Assembly (NCBI RefSeq): GCF_024734665.1 | Contig: NZ_CP102931.1 | Location: 3,036,001-3,100,000, forward strand | Length of the DNA: 64,000 nucleotides | From: Variovorax paradoxus | GTDB lineage: Bacteria > Pseudomonadota > Gammaproteobacteria > Burkholderiales > Burkholderiaceae_C | Direction: 5' to 3' | In this document: in pieces, positions 25,878 through 34,215 of the stretch | Layout of the letters: the number at the start of each line of letters is the position of its first letter | Position numbering within the stretch: the first letter of the stretch is position 1 | The notes under the pieces: model-generated | What the model saw: the letters and a program-made list of their open reading frames with translations, nothing else | Database searches by the model: none | Told to the model about the DNA's origin: nothing | Program-made: the position numbers and the translations under genes

Positions 25878-27290
25878 TCAGGACGCAACCGCGGACATCG
25901 CTGGGTCGACACGCAGCAGTTCGATCACGCTGGCTGCCGAAGGCGTGGTCTCGAGGTTGCGGATCACGCGTTCGAGTTCGCGGGTACGGCCAGGCGAGAG
26001 CGTCTTTTCGGCAAGGCGGCGAAACTTCACCGCCATCTGTTCGTCCGACATCGGGCGCTGATAGCTGCCGAGGAAGTTGTCGACGGTCTTGCTGAGCGTG
26101 CGGCCGTCCTTCAGCACGACCTGGACGTCGGCGCCGCGCGCATACGCCCGGCCTTTCCTCTCGCGCGCCTCGTCCCGGACCACATCGACCCGGCTGCACA
26201 GCGCCAGCACGTCGTCGCGGGCAATGTTGGTATCCACCATCTGGTCGACGAAGACCTCGCCTTCGAGCAGCAGCATGCCGATGCAGTAGCCCAGGTGCAT
26301 CTGGGCGGCCGTGAGCCCGGTGGGTTCGTACGGGGTCCAGAACGAGTGCTTCACTGCGTCCTGGGTCATGCGCACGGTGATGCTCTCCACGTCGGCGGCC
26401 TTGAGGCCCTCGTGCATCAGTTCCTCGACAGCATCCAGCGCAGACAGGTTCGTGCCCACGCAGGCATGGCGCTTGATCGAAATGCGCATGGTCTCCCAGC
26501 TCGTTCCGAGTTCGTGCGTGAGCGCCGACAGATCGAACAGATCCTCGCTCTGGGTGAAGGTCGTGCAGTAGCCGCCATAGCTTGTCTCGAACACGTCCTC
26601 GATGCCGGTGAAGCCTTCGCGCGCGAGCAGCGCGGCGTACAAGCCGCTTTGCGCGGCCTTGGCAGAGAGCATGCGCTTGACCATGGAGCCGAACTGGCTG
26701 GCCATCAAGCCTGCCGCCTGGGGGCCGGCGATTCCCAGCGCCTGGTAGTGCTGCTCGGGGCTGAGCCCCAGCACGCGGCCGGCGGCCACCGAAGCGGGGA
26801 AAGGGCCGAAGATGCCCGGCGTGTGCCAGCCCTTGGCCAGCATCTTGTTCCCGTTCATGCACAGGCCCACGCGCGGCCCGACCTCGAAGCCGACGATGAT
26901 CGCCGTCAACAGGGTTTCGCCATCGACCTTGTCGGCGCCGATGAACTCGGCGGCCGCCAGCACGGCAGGCAGCACGGCCGCGCAACTGTGGATGGACGCC
27001 GGATTGGCATCGTCCAGTTCGTAGCCCTGGATCATGGTGCCGTTCAGCAACGCGGCGCTGGTCGCCGAGGCCGTTTGTCCTCCGCCCCACACCGAGGACT
27101 GGCCGCCACCCGGCTCCAGCTTCCCGATGACATCCGACAGGATGCCCGTCCATTTGAGCTGGGCGCCGAACAGGCCGCAGCCCAGGCCATCCAGGATGAC
27201 CGACTTGGCCCGCGCGATCACGGCCGGCGGGACGTCTGCGAGCCTGAGCGTGGCTGCGAACTCGGCAAGCAGGCGTGAATGGGACGGCAT
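25878..27290 (-). CDS. MmgE/PrpD family protein (second copy)
   Basis: A 470-residue member of the MmgE/PrpD superfamily, distinct from the one at 18562. The N-terminal domain has VILDGLGCGLFGAQLKW and LLNGTMIQGYELDDAN (about residue 82), in which ELDD corresponds to the family's DFDD-type segment. KGWHTPGIFGPFPASVAAGR and SIKRHACVGTNLSALDAVEE carry the conserved His positions. No transmembrane or signal segment is present. It is flanked by the Bug receptor downstream and an aldehyde dehydrogenase upstream on the same strand. A dehydratase, decarboxylase or epimerase acting on a carboxylate is expected. Confidence 0.88.
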   Translation of the reverse strand: MPSHSRLLAEFAATLRLADVPPAVIARAKSVILDGLGCGLFGAQLKWTGILSDVIGKLEPGGGQSSVWGGGQTASATSAALLNGTMIQGYELDDANPASIHSCAAVLPAVLAAAEFIGADKVDGETLLTAIIVGFEVGPRVGLCMNGNKMLAKGWHTPGIFGPFPASVAAGRVLGLSPEQHYQALGIAGPQAAGLMASQFGSMVKRMLSAKAAQSGLYAALLAREGFTGIEDVFETSYGGYCTTFTQSEDLFDLSALTHELGTSWETMRISIKRHACVGTNLSALDAVEELMHEGLKAADVESITVRMTQDAVKHSFWTPYEPTGLTAAQMHLGYCIGMLLLEGEVFVDQMVDTNIARDDVLALCSRVDVVRDEARERKGRAYARGADVQVVLKDGRTLSKTVDNFLGSYQRPMSDEQMAVKFRRLAEKTLSPGRTRELERVIRNLETTPSAASVIELLRVDPAMSAVAS

Positions 27291-27429
27291 GGTGCTACTC
27301 CTTGAGAATCTGTGGATGGCTGTGATCTGTCGGTGCGGGAACGGCTGCGCCCTGCCGGCATGCGGCAGGCTTCGTCACTGCAGTGAAGGGCGAATCGGCC
27401 AGGTTCGCACCCGGCGACCCGCAGGATGG

Positions 27430-28863
27430 TCAGGCAGGCACCAGCGGATCGAAACCGATCATGGCCTTGACCTCGAGATACTCCTCCAGCCCGAACACGC
27501 CCATTTCGCGGCCATTGCCCGACTGCTTGTAGCCGCCCATCGGCGCCACGTTGTTGCTCGGGGCGCCGTTGTAGAAGATGCGGCCTGCGCGCATGCGGGC
27601 GCCGACGGCATGCGCCTTTCTGGGATCGGTCGAGAACACGTAGCCGCCCAGGCCGTATGGTGTGTCGTTGGCGATCGCCACGGCTTCGTCCTCGGTCTCG
27701 TAGGCAAGGACCGCGACGACGGGCCCGAAGATCTCTTCGCGCGCGATGGTCATTGCCGGCGTGACGTCGGCGAAGATCGTCGGCTGGATGAAGTAGCCGC
27801 TGTCGAGGCCTTCGGGCCGCCCCACTCCGCCGCAAACAAGTCTGGCGCCTTCGTCCAGGCCGATCTGGATGTACTTCTGGATGCGCTCGAACTGGGCCTT
27901 GTTCACCACCGGGCCCATCGTGGTGGCCGCGTCTTGCGGCGCGCCGACGCGGACCTTGGCGCTCTCCTGTCGGAGCAGTTGCACCAGCGGTTCGAGCTGC
28001 TGGCGCTGCACCAGAATCCGGGTCGGCGAGTGGCACGACTGGCCGGTGTTCGAGAAGGCCCTTGCCGCGTTCCAGCGCGCAGCAGCCGCAAGATCGGCGT
28101 CAGGAAGAATGATGTTCGCGGACTTTCCACCCAGCTCCTGCGAGACACGCTTGACGGTGGCGGCGGCGGCCTCGGCGACCAGGACGCCTGCCCGCGTGGA
28201 GCCGGTGAACGACACCATGTCGACATCTGCGTGCCTGCAAATGGCGCTGCCAACCGTCGGGCCATCGCCGTTGACCAGGTTGAAGACACCGGCGGGAACG
28301 CCTGCCGCATGCATGACCTCGGCAAGGGCGAGTGCGCTCAGCGGTGTGAACTCGCTGGGCTTCCACACCACCGTGCAACCCGCGGCAAATGCGGCGGACA
28401 GCTTGGTGCAGATGAGCTGCACCGGCCAGTTCCAGGCCGTGATCAATCCGCAGACGCCGATGGCCTCGCGCCGCACGATGTTGTTGCCCAGGCTGGTCTC
28501 GAAATCGTAGTCGCACAGCGTTGCAATGGTCTGCTTGAAAGCGTCGATGCCGGTGCGCGTGTGAGCTTTCATGGACCGCGGCGCGCCCATCTCGGCAGAG
28601 ACAGCGGCCAGAACCTGGTCCTCGCGCGCTTCGAATTCCTCGACGATCCGCTCCAACATGACGAGCCGGTCTTCCCTGCTCGTTTCGCTGAACGCCGGGA
28701 ATGCCCGACGTGCCGCGGCAACCGCATGATCCACGTCCGTCGCAGTGCCCATGCCGATGCTGGCAAAGGGTTGCTCGTTTGCAGGGTCGATCAGCACGAA
28801 CGGAGACGCGGATGGGGCCTCGACCCAGTTGCCGTCGATGTAGAAGCTGCCGTAGTGTTTCAT
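27430..28863 (-). CDS. NAD(P)-dependent aldehyde dehydrogenase
   Basis: A 477-residue member of the ALDH superfamily. ITAWNWPVQLICTKLSAAFA and KPSEFTPLSALALAEVMHAA form the cofactor site, the general-base Glu is in SQELGGKSANIILPDAD (about residue 247), and the catalytic Cys is in AFSNTGQSCHSPTRILV (about 281). EIFGPVVAVL and the C-terminal PMGGYKQSGNGREMGVFGLE are present. ATG 28863 gives the standard N-terminus; an upstream in-frame ATG at 28932 would add 23 residues with no family match. It oxidises an aldehyde or semialdehyde to the acid. The neighbours (PrpD, Bug, tandem dehydrogenase) suggest a semialdehyde made from a beta-hydroxyacid. Confidence 0.93.
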   Translation of the reverse strand: MKHYGSFYIDGNWVEAPSASPFVLIDPANEQPFASIGMGTATDVDHAVAAARRAFPAFSETSREDRLVMLERIVEEFEAREDQVLAAVSAEMGAPRSMKAHTRTGIDAFKQTIATLCDYDFETSLGNNIVRREAIGVCGLITAWNWPVQLICTKLSAAFAAGCTVVWKPSEFTPLSALALAEVMHAAGVPAGVFNLVNGDGPTVGSAICRHADVDMVSFTGSTRAGVLVAEAAAATVKRVSQELGGKSANIILPDADLAAAARWNAARAFSNTGQSCHSPTRILVQRQQLEPLVQLLRQESAKVRVGAPQDAATTMGPVVNKAQFERIQKYIQIGLDEGARLVCGGVGRPEGLDSGYFIQPTIFADVTPAMTIAREEIFGPVVAVLAYETEDEAVAIANDTPYGLGGYVFSTDPRKAHAVGARMRAGRIFYNGAPSNNVAPMGGYKQSGNGREMGVFGLEEYLEVKAMIGFDPLVPA

Positions 28864-29025
28864 GGTCTCTGATGTCTCCGATGTCGTTGTTCGCGCCGCC
28901 AGGATGAGAGACGGATGCGTTGACTTTGTCATGCAGGACGATGTGGGTCCAATCGCATTTTTGAGTCGAACGATTGTTTTTTTGGATTCATGAATCGGGC
29001 TTCGCGGCGAAGGTGGACAGCTCGA

Positions 29026-30051
29026 TCAGTCAGGCACGGACAGGCGGTAAACGCGTGCCGCGGTGCGGCGAAACAGCGCGGCTTTTTCGTCCGCCGACGC
29101 GCCGCGCACGATGTGCTTGAGTGCATTCCACAGTGGCACGAAACCGGCTGCCCGACCATCGGGCGGATAGTTGCTTTCCATCATGCAGCGATCAGGGCCG
29201 AAGGCCTCGATGGCAGCTTCGACGTAAGGCTTCCATGCCTCGGCAAGCTCGAGGTAGCCGACCGGATCGGCGCGTTGTTCGAAGCCGAACCCCCAGAACG
29301 GCAAGCCGAGCCCGCCGATCTTGCAGGTGATGTTCGGACGGCGTCCGAGTTCCTTCAATGCAGCCCGCAGCTTTTCGAACACCGCGGCCCGCCCCTGGGC
29401 ATCCAGGCCCATCGCCTGCGCCTGCCCGACATGGTTCAGCACGATGCTGCCGTCCGGAAAGGCATCGGCCAATTGAGCGATCTCATCGAGTTGGTGATGA
29501 AACGCTGCGGCGTCGAATGTCAGCCCGCGCCGCACCACTTCCTTGAAGCCGGCGCGAAAATTCGGATGCCGCATGATGCCGCGCGCCGGACGATTGGTGA
29601 CATAGCGAAAAGGTGCATCGCTCTCGTCGTCGATGGTGATCTGCCGGACACCGCGAAAGCGCTCGGGCGCCCGCGCAAGCGACTGATCGAGCAGCTCGCC
29701 CACCTGCTCACCGTGACGCAGATCGGCGTGTCCGACGATCGCCGCGCAGATCCGGCAGTCGCCGTACACACCGCTGTCGCTCATGGCGCCGACGCCGTTG
29801 GCAAACTCCACCTCGCCCAGCGGACGCAGCAGCTCGGGCCCGTCCGGACGGGCGAACGCCAGGGTTTCGACATAGATGCTCGCCACGATGCGGTGGCCCG
29901 AGCGAACATCCTTCAGGTAGTCGTCGAGCATGTATTTCAGCGCCGGACGATCGAACAGGTGATGCGCGGAATCGACGATCGCCAGGTCCGGCTCGAGGAT
30001 CACCTCGTCGCGGCCCGCATGGAGTTGGGGATAGGGTTGCAGGTTGCTCAT
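29026..30051 (-). CDS. Amidohydrolase-2 family TIM-barrel hydrolase with altered metal motif
   Basis: A 341-residue protein of the COG3618 amidohydrolase family (related to lactonases such as 2-pyrone-4,6-dicarboxylate lactonase). The barrel strands carry RIVASIYVETLAFARPDGPE, ICAAIVGHADLRHGEQVGEL, FRGVRQI, VLNHVGQ (His on strand 6) and CMMESNYPPDG. The first-strand metal motif, normally D-x-H-x-H, reads IVDSAHHLFD, so the first His is Ala. That could weaken metal binding or mark a non-metal variant. It lies 16 bp downstream of a Bug gene on the same strand. Hydrolysis of a lactone or amide is the family role; activity here is uncertain. Confidence 0.85.
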   Translation of the reverse strand: MSNLQPYPQLHAGRDEVILEPDLAIVDSAHHLFDRPALKYMLDDYLKDVRSGHRIVASIYVETLAFARPDGPELLRPLGEVEFANGVGAMSDSGVYGDCRICAAIVGHADLRHGEQVGELLDQSLARAPERFRGVRQITIDDESDAPFRYVTNRPARGIMRHPNFRAGFKEVVRRGLTFDAAAFHHQLDEIAQLADAFPDGSIVLNHVGQAQAMGLDAQGRAAVFEKLRAALKELGRRPNITCKIGGLGLPFWGFGFEQRADPVGYLELAEAWKPYVEAAIEAFGPDRCMMESNYPPDGRAAGFVPLWNALKHIVRGASADEKAALFRRTAARVYRLSVPD

Positions 30052-30067
30052 GAATTGCGCTCTCGGG

Positions 30068-31153
30068 TCAGGTGGTGCCGATCTTGACGGTCTTGCTCAG
30101 CTCGCGCCATTTGCCGAGCTCGCGCTCCAGCGTGCCCTTGAACTCGGCAGGGGTGGAGATCTTTGGCCGCATCATCATCATTTCGCGCATGCGTTTGTCG
30201 ATGTCGGGCATTGCGGACACCTTGTTGACGGCTTCGTTGAGCTGCTGCACCACGGAAGGCGGCATTCCGGCGGGACCCATCAATCCGAAGAAGGTGTACG
30301 AACCCATCGACTTCAATTCGGCGACCCCGGACTCCGACACGCTCGCAACATCCGGCAAGGCCTTCAGGCGCTGAGTGCCGGTCATGGCGATCGCCTTCAC
30401 CTTGCCTTCGTTGACGAGCGGGACCGCGAACTGCGCCGTGATCATGGACAGGTCCACGTTGCCGGACATGATGTCCCGCGTGATCTCGGATTCGCTCTTG
30501 TAGGGAATGTGGGTGAACGAGGTGCCGGTCACGCTGATGAGGTATTCCATCTGCAGGTGGTTGCCCGATCCGATCCCGCCCGACCCGTAGTTGAGCTTGC
30601 CGGGGTTTGCCTTCCCATACGCAACCAGTTCTTGCAGCGTGTTCACGGGGACATTCGGCCGCACGACAAAGACGGCTTCCGCCTCGGCCAGCACGGCCAC
30701 CGGCGTGAAGTTCTTGAGCAGGTCATACGGCAGATCGCGCCGGATGCCGGGGTTCTGCGCGAGTGCGCCGCCGGTGCCGAGCCACAGCGTGTAGCCGTCG
30801 GGTGCGGCGTTCATGACAGGTTGCGCTGCCAGCAACTCCGAGGCGCCGGGCTTGTTCTCGATGATGACGGGCTGCGGCAGCACCTCCTGCAGCTTGGCGG
30901 CATACAGCCGCGCCAGGAGATCGGTACCCCCGCCCGGGCCATAGCCCACCAGGATCTTGATGGGGCGCGTGGGGAACTGCTGCGCGAGGACACCTGCAGC
31001 GGTCAGCGAGGCGGCCAAAGCCAGGATGCAGTTGCGAGCGATGACGCTCGCGCCGCGCCGCCGCTCGCCATGGTCACGGCCATGCGCATGGGTGCGGTCG
31101 GGCCACGAGGAAATACTTTGCGAAAGCCGGGCCGAAAGGCGCGTGAACGTCAT
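30068..31153 (-). CDS. Bug/TctC-type tripartite tricarboxylate receptor with long N-terminus
   Basis: A 361-residue receptor. The hydrophobic export segment ILALAASLTAAGVLAQQ (about 43-59) is preceded by about 40 polar residues including ERRRGAS, longer than usual. Then come FPTRPIKILVGYGPGGGTDL and LPQPVIIENKPGAS. ATG 31153 has GGAGA upstream, but no start codon nearer the hydrophobic segment was seen, so the extension may be real. An exact sigma-54 promoter lies at 31217-31231, about 50 bases ahead of the predicted leader. It is followed 16 bp later by the amidohydrolase gene, and the two probably form one sigma-54-dependent unit. Confidence 0.88.
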   Translation of the reverse strand: MTFTRLSARLSQSISSWPDRTHAHGRDHGERRRGASVIARNCILALAASLTAAGVLAQQFPTRPIKILVGYGPGGGTDLLARLYAAKLQEVLPQPVIIENKPGASELLAAQPVMNAAPDGYTLWLGTGGALAQNPGIRRDLPYDLLKNFTPVAVLAEAEAVFVVRPNVPVNTLQELVAYGKANPGKLNYGSGGIGSGNHLQMEYLISVTGTSFTHIPYKSESEITRDIMSGNVDLSMITAQFAVPLVNEGKVKAIAMTGTQRLKALPDVASVSESGVAELKSMGSYTFFGLMGPAGMPPSVVQQLNEAVNKVSAMPDIDKRMREMMMMRPKISTPAEFKGTLERELGKWRELSKTVKIGTT

Positions 31154-31216
31154 GCTTTTGTCTCCGTTGGAATATTTGGGTTTGCAGGAAGGCCGTGTGC
31201 GGCCCTTCCTCGATAG

Positions 31217-31231
31217 GCAAGTCCGGTGCCA
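31217..31231 (-). promoter_or_regulatory. Sigma-54 (-24/-12) promoter of the Bug/amidohydrolase unit
   Basis: On the minus strand the sequence is TGGCACCGGACTTGC, an exact TGGCAY-N5-TTGC match with the GG and GC ten bases apart. The predicted transcription start is near 31205, leaving a leader of about 50 bases before ATG 31153. It lies in an otherwise gene-free stretch of 278 bp. Confidence 0.8.
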
Positions 31232-31250
31232 TGCCGCGCACGCCGCAGCA

Positions 31251-31271
31251 ACACAGCGCGCGACGCTGTGT
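31251..31271. promoter_or_regulatory. Palindrome upstream of sigma-54 promoter, possible activator site
   Basis: ACACAGCG (31251-31258), CGCGA, CGCTGTGT (31264-31271) form a perfect 8-bp dyad. It lies 20-40 bp upstream of the -24 element, closer than most enhancers but in the range seen for some bacterial activators. The AAA+ activator at 41707 is the candidate protein. Confidence 0.4.
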
Positions 31272-31431
31272 CCGGTGCGAACGTGTGCGCCACCACTACA
31301 ACTTGCGTTGCTGCCGAGGACACGGTGTTTGTCCAAGGCACGCAGGGCTGTCTGCTGGCAAGACCCGGCTGGCGCCTGATGGCCATGGGTCCGCAAATGC
31401 CGGCCCCGGTGGATGACGCGCCGCTCGCCGT

Positions 31432-31902
31432 TCAGACCTTGGGCCGGCGCTTGTACATAAGCGTGGCCCGCATCTCCTGCACGACCGCGCCGTCCTGCTT
31501 CACGCATTTGCGCAGGAACGTGATCACGCCGCGGTCTGGCTTGCTGGTCTCCTTCTTCTCCACCACCTGCTGCGCCACCCGGATCGTGTCGCCGTGCTTG
31601 ACCGGGCCCAGCATGCGCCACTGGTCGATGCCCAGCAGCCCGAGCAGGGTGCCGTCGTTGATGCCGCTGGCGTACTGCAGCCCGCCCATGATTCCGTAGA
31701 TCAGCGGTCCGTGCGCCACCGGTTCGCCGAACGGCGTCGTCTTGCAATACTCGAAATTGGTATGAACCTCGTTGAAGTCGCCCGTCAGGCAGGCGAAGTT
31801 GACGATGTCGGTCGACGTGATCGTGCGTGCTGGCGTGACGATCTCCTGGCCGATCTCGAAGTCTTCGAAATAACGGCCGCGCGGCTCCGCGTTGATGGTC
31901 AT
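31432..31902 (-). CDS. MaoC-like hotdog-fold dehydratase
   Basis: A 156-residue single hotdog domain. The catalytic D-x4-H motif is in CLTGDFNEVHTNFEYCK (Asp about 42, His about 47), with PVAHGPLIYGIMGGLQYASG after it. MaoC proteins hydrate enoyl-CoA thioesters or dehydrate hydroxyacyl-CoA. It is the last gene of the long minus-strand CoA operon, 33 bp after the thiolase, and with the thiolase and the DUF35 protein forms a trio seen in side-chain-degradation systems. A ribosome site (AAGGAGCC) precedes ATG 31902. Confidence 0.9.
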   Translation of the reverse strand: MTINAEPRGRYFEDFEIGQEIVTPARTITSTDIVNFACLTGDFNEVHTNFEYCKTTPFGEPVAHGPLIYGIMGGLQYASGINDGTLLGLLGIDQWRMLGPVKHGDTIRVAQQVVEKKETSKPDRGVITFLRKCVKQDGAVVQEMRATLMYKRRPKV

Positions 31903-31935
31903 GAGTGGCTCCTTGTCTGTTGGATGAATCGATCC

Positions 31936-33114
31936 TCAGCCCTTGTCATTGGCCAGGATGAGCGTGCAGTGCGAGGACAGAATGCCGCCCTCGTTGTGCA
32001 CCAGCGCCACCTCGGCGCCCTGCACCTGGCGCTCGCCCAGGCCGCCGCGCAACTGGCGCACAGCCTCGACGATGCCGAACAGGCCGCCGGCGGCGCCGGC
32101 ATGGGCGTGCGACAGCATGCCGCCGTGGGTGTTGACGGGCAGCTTGCCTCCGATGCGAGCATGGCCCTCCGAGAAGAAGGCACCGCCCTCCCCCCGTTGG
32201 CAGAAACCCAGCTCTTCCAGTTCGATGATGGGAACGATGGTGAAGCAGTCGTAGAGCTGCGCCACGTCGATGTCCTGCGGGCCCAGGCCAGCCATCTCGT
32301 AGGCGGTACGGCCCGACTCCGTGGCACCGAACTCAGTCAGGCTGGGTGCGCACATCAGGTGTTCGTGCGTGTGGTATTCGCCAATGCCCTGCAGGTACAC
32401 AGGTTTGGCCTTGAGGTCGCGCGCACGCTCGGCCGAGGTGACGATGAAGGCGCCGCCGGCATCGGAGATCAGGCAGCAGTCCAGCATGCCCAGCGGATCG
32501 GCGATCGGCTTGGCGTCCAGCACCTCCTGCAGCGCCAACGGCTTCTTCATGTGCGCACTGGGATGCATGAGGGCGTGGGCGCGGGTGTTCACCGCCACCT
32601 GGGCCATCTGCTCGCGCGTCGTGCCGTAGACGTGCATGTGACGCTGGGCGATCATGGCGTAGTAGCCCGGTATCGAACCGCCATAAGGCTGCTCGAAGTA
32701 GGGGTGGCCCACCGCGAGCAAGGCCGACAGCGCGGCCTCGCGCGTGAGACCGGTGGCGCGGTTCTCTCCGGCGCACACCAGGATGGTCTCGGCCTGCCCT
32801 GAAACAATGGCTTCCGCCGCGTGCTTGAGCATCACCGCAGGGCTGGCACCACCGGAAATCACCGACGCATTGAAGCGCGGCTTGACGCCCAGGTATTCGC
32901 ACAGCACCGATCCGAGCATGAAGTACGGCTCGGTGAAAGAGTAGGCGGTGAGGACACCGTCGATGTCCGACACCTTCAGGCCGGAATCGTCCAGTGCGCG
33001 CTTGGCAGCCTGGGCGTTCAGTCCCAGGCCTGTCATGTGGGGAACCTTGCCGATGTCGGATTCACCGACGCCGACGATGGCAATCTTGTTCTTGAGGGAT
33101 GTGGGGGTCTTCAT
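31936..33114 (-). CDS. Thiolase-superfamily protein (SCP-x/Ltp2 type) lacking the nucleophilic Cys
   Basis: A 392-residue thiolase-fold protein. The N-terminus NKIAIVGVGESDIGKVPHMT and the C-terminal NTHGGMLSHAHAGAAGG (active-site His region) are family features. At the position where thiolases have their nucleophilic Cys the sequence is ISGGASPAVMLKHAAEAI, with Gly/Ser and no Cys, and the C-terminal Cys motif reads HNEGGILSSH. Classical thiolytic chemistry is therefore doubtful. Ltp2-type members of this subgroup act as retro-aldolases together with a DUF35 protein, and a DUF35 gene lies 14 bp upstream. It probably releases a short acyl-CoA or ketone from a tertiary or beta-hydroxyacyl-CoA. 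Confidence 0.88.
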   Translation of the reverse strand: MKTPTSLKNKIAIVGVGESDIGKVPHMTGLGLNAQAAKRALDDSGLKVSDIDGVLTAYSFTEPYFMLGSVLCEYLGVKPRFNASVISGGASPAVMLKHAAEAIVSGQAETILVCAGENRATGLTREAALSALLAVGHPYFEQPYGGSIPGYYAMIAQRHMHVYGTTREQMAQVAVNTRAHALMHPSAHMKKPLALQEVLDAKPIADPLGMLDCCLISDAGGAFIVTSAERARDLKAKPVYLQGIGEYHTHEHLMCAPSLTEFGATESGRTAYEMAGLGPQDIDVAQLYDCFTIVPIIELEELGFCQRGEGGAFFSEGHARIGGKLPVNTHGGMLSHAHAGAAGGLFGIVEAVRQLRGGLGERQVQGAEVALVHNEGGILSSHCTLILANDKG

Positions 33115-33128
33115 TCTCTGGTTTCCCC

Positions 33129-33542
33129 TCAGGCGGCGACGGTGTTGAACTGAGGCAGCATGGCGCCGTCGCCGCGGTCTTCGAAGGTCACCTGAACACG
33201 ATCGCCGATCTTCACCGCCAGCGCATTCGCCCCCAGGATGTTGGCCATCATGCGTGGGCCCTCGTCGAGGTCAATCAGTGCAACCGCATACGGCACCAGC
33301 GGAGCGAACGCGGGATCGGAGGCACGGCGGATCACGGTGAAGCTGTGCACGCTGCCGGTCCCCTTGGCATCCACCCATTCCAACCGGTCGGACCAGCAGA
33401 CGGGGCACAGGTGACGGGGCATGAAGTGCAGCTCGCCGCAGGCGTTGCATTTGCGAATGACCAGCCGCCGCTCGCGGGCGGCTTCCCAGTAGGGCCTCGA
33501 GTCGGCATTGGCGACGGGCGTGGGGAGTGTGGTTTTGTCCAT
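33129..33542 (-). CDS. DUF35 Zn-ribbon/OB-fold protein
   Basis: A 137-residue protein with a rubredoxin-like zinc ribbon, IRKCNACGELHFMPRHLCPV and then CWSDR (four Cys, about residues 32-49), followed by an OB-fold (VHSFTVIRRASDPAFAPLVP). Such proteins bind and activate thiolase-like partners, as in ChsH2-Ltp2 and BbsA-BbsB. The gene lies between the stand-alone 3HCDH-domain gene and the thiolase gene with 12 and 14 bp gaps, consistent with a complex. The predicted role is acyl-CoA substrate presentation to the thiolase at 31936. Confidence 0.92.
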   Translation of the reverse strand: MDKTTLPTPVANADSRPYWEAARERRLVIRKCNACGELHFMPRHLCPVCWSDRLEWVDAKGTGSVHSFTVIRRASDPAFAPLVPYAVALIDLDEGPRMMANILGANALAVKIGDRVQVTFEDRGDGAMLPQFNTVAA

Positions 33543-33554
33543 GCTGTTGTCTTG

Positions 33555-34211
33555 TCAGGCTCGACCTTCGCGGGCCTTGGCCACCTGGGCACGGCGCGCC
33601 GGCGCGTACGGCTCCTGGCCCAGGGCCAGATACAGGGCGTGCGTCGCATCGTGGTGTTCGGCAAGACCGGTACGCTCCAGCAGTGAGATCGGGCCTTCCG
33701 GGTAGCCCAGGCCGAGACACAAGGTCTTGTCCATGTCTTCGGCGCTCGCGAGCTTCTCGTCCAGGCGGCGCAGTGCCGCATTGAGATAGGGCCGGACCAG
33801 CCGATCGACGATGCGGCCGGGGAAGTCGCCGCACACGGCCACCTTCAGGCCGGCGGCTTCGAAGGCCGCCTTGGCTGCGGCAATGGCGGCATCGCGGGTC
33901 TGCGGCTGTCGCACCAGTTCCACCAGAGGGGTGGGATCGGCGCGGCCCAGGCGAAAGCGGGCAAAGCCCACCACGTTGGACCCTTCATGGCCTTTCTGTT
34001 CGCCGGTATGCACGCCCAGGCATTCGTGGCCCAGTTCAACGGCAACGAAAGGGCATGCGCCCAATTCAACGGCCTTGGCGAAGGCGGCTCCGGCGCCTTC
34101 GCCGACGAATATGCGCGAGGCGCCCTGTGCGTCTGCCTGCTCGATGAAGGCATGCGAAGCGGGAAAGGAACGGCTGTCGCCGGAATGGACGACACGGTAG
34201 GAATGGGTCAT
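33555..34211 (-). CDS. Protein with 3-hydroxyacyl-CoA dehydrogenase C-terminal domain only
   Basis: A 218-residue protein. Residues about 1-105 (SYRVVHSGDSRSFPASHAFI and onward) have no NAD-binding Rossmann motif. Residues about 120-215 match the all-helical C-terminal domain of 3-hydroxyacyl-CoA dehydrogenases (GRIVDRLVRPYLNAALRRLD, then YPEGPISLLERTGLAEHHDA). In the full-length enzyme this domain makes the dimer and substrate site. The gene starts within 5 bp of the end of the complete dehydrogenase gene (34216-35091), so the two may form a complex. Catalysis by itself is unlikely. Confidence 0.82.
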   Translation of the reverse strand: MTHSYRVVHSGDSRSFPASHAFIEQADAQGASRIFVGEGAGAAFAKAVELGACPFVAVELGHECLGVHTGEQKGHEGSNVVGFARFRLGRADPTPLVELVRQPQTRDAAIAAAKAAFEAAGLKVAVCGDFPGRIVDRLVRPYLNAALRRLDEKLASAEDMDKTLCLGLGYPEGPISLLERTGLAEHHDATHALYLALGQEPYAPARRAQVAKAREGRA

Positions 34212-34215
34212 GGCA

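Noticed and set aside
31181..31212. GGAAGGCC/GGCCCTTCC inverted repeat in the leader of the Bug gene as a terminator or riboswitch
   Set aside because: No T-tract and no riboswitch-like conserved elements; it lies around the predicted transcription start and may be incidental.
33129..33542. DUF35 protein read as a rubredoxin electron carrier
   Set aside because: The Cys spacing and following OB-fold fit the zinc-ribbon DUF35 type next to a thiolase, not rubredoxin.
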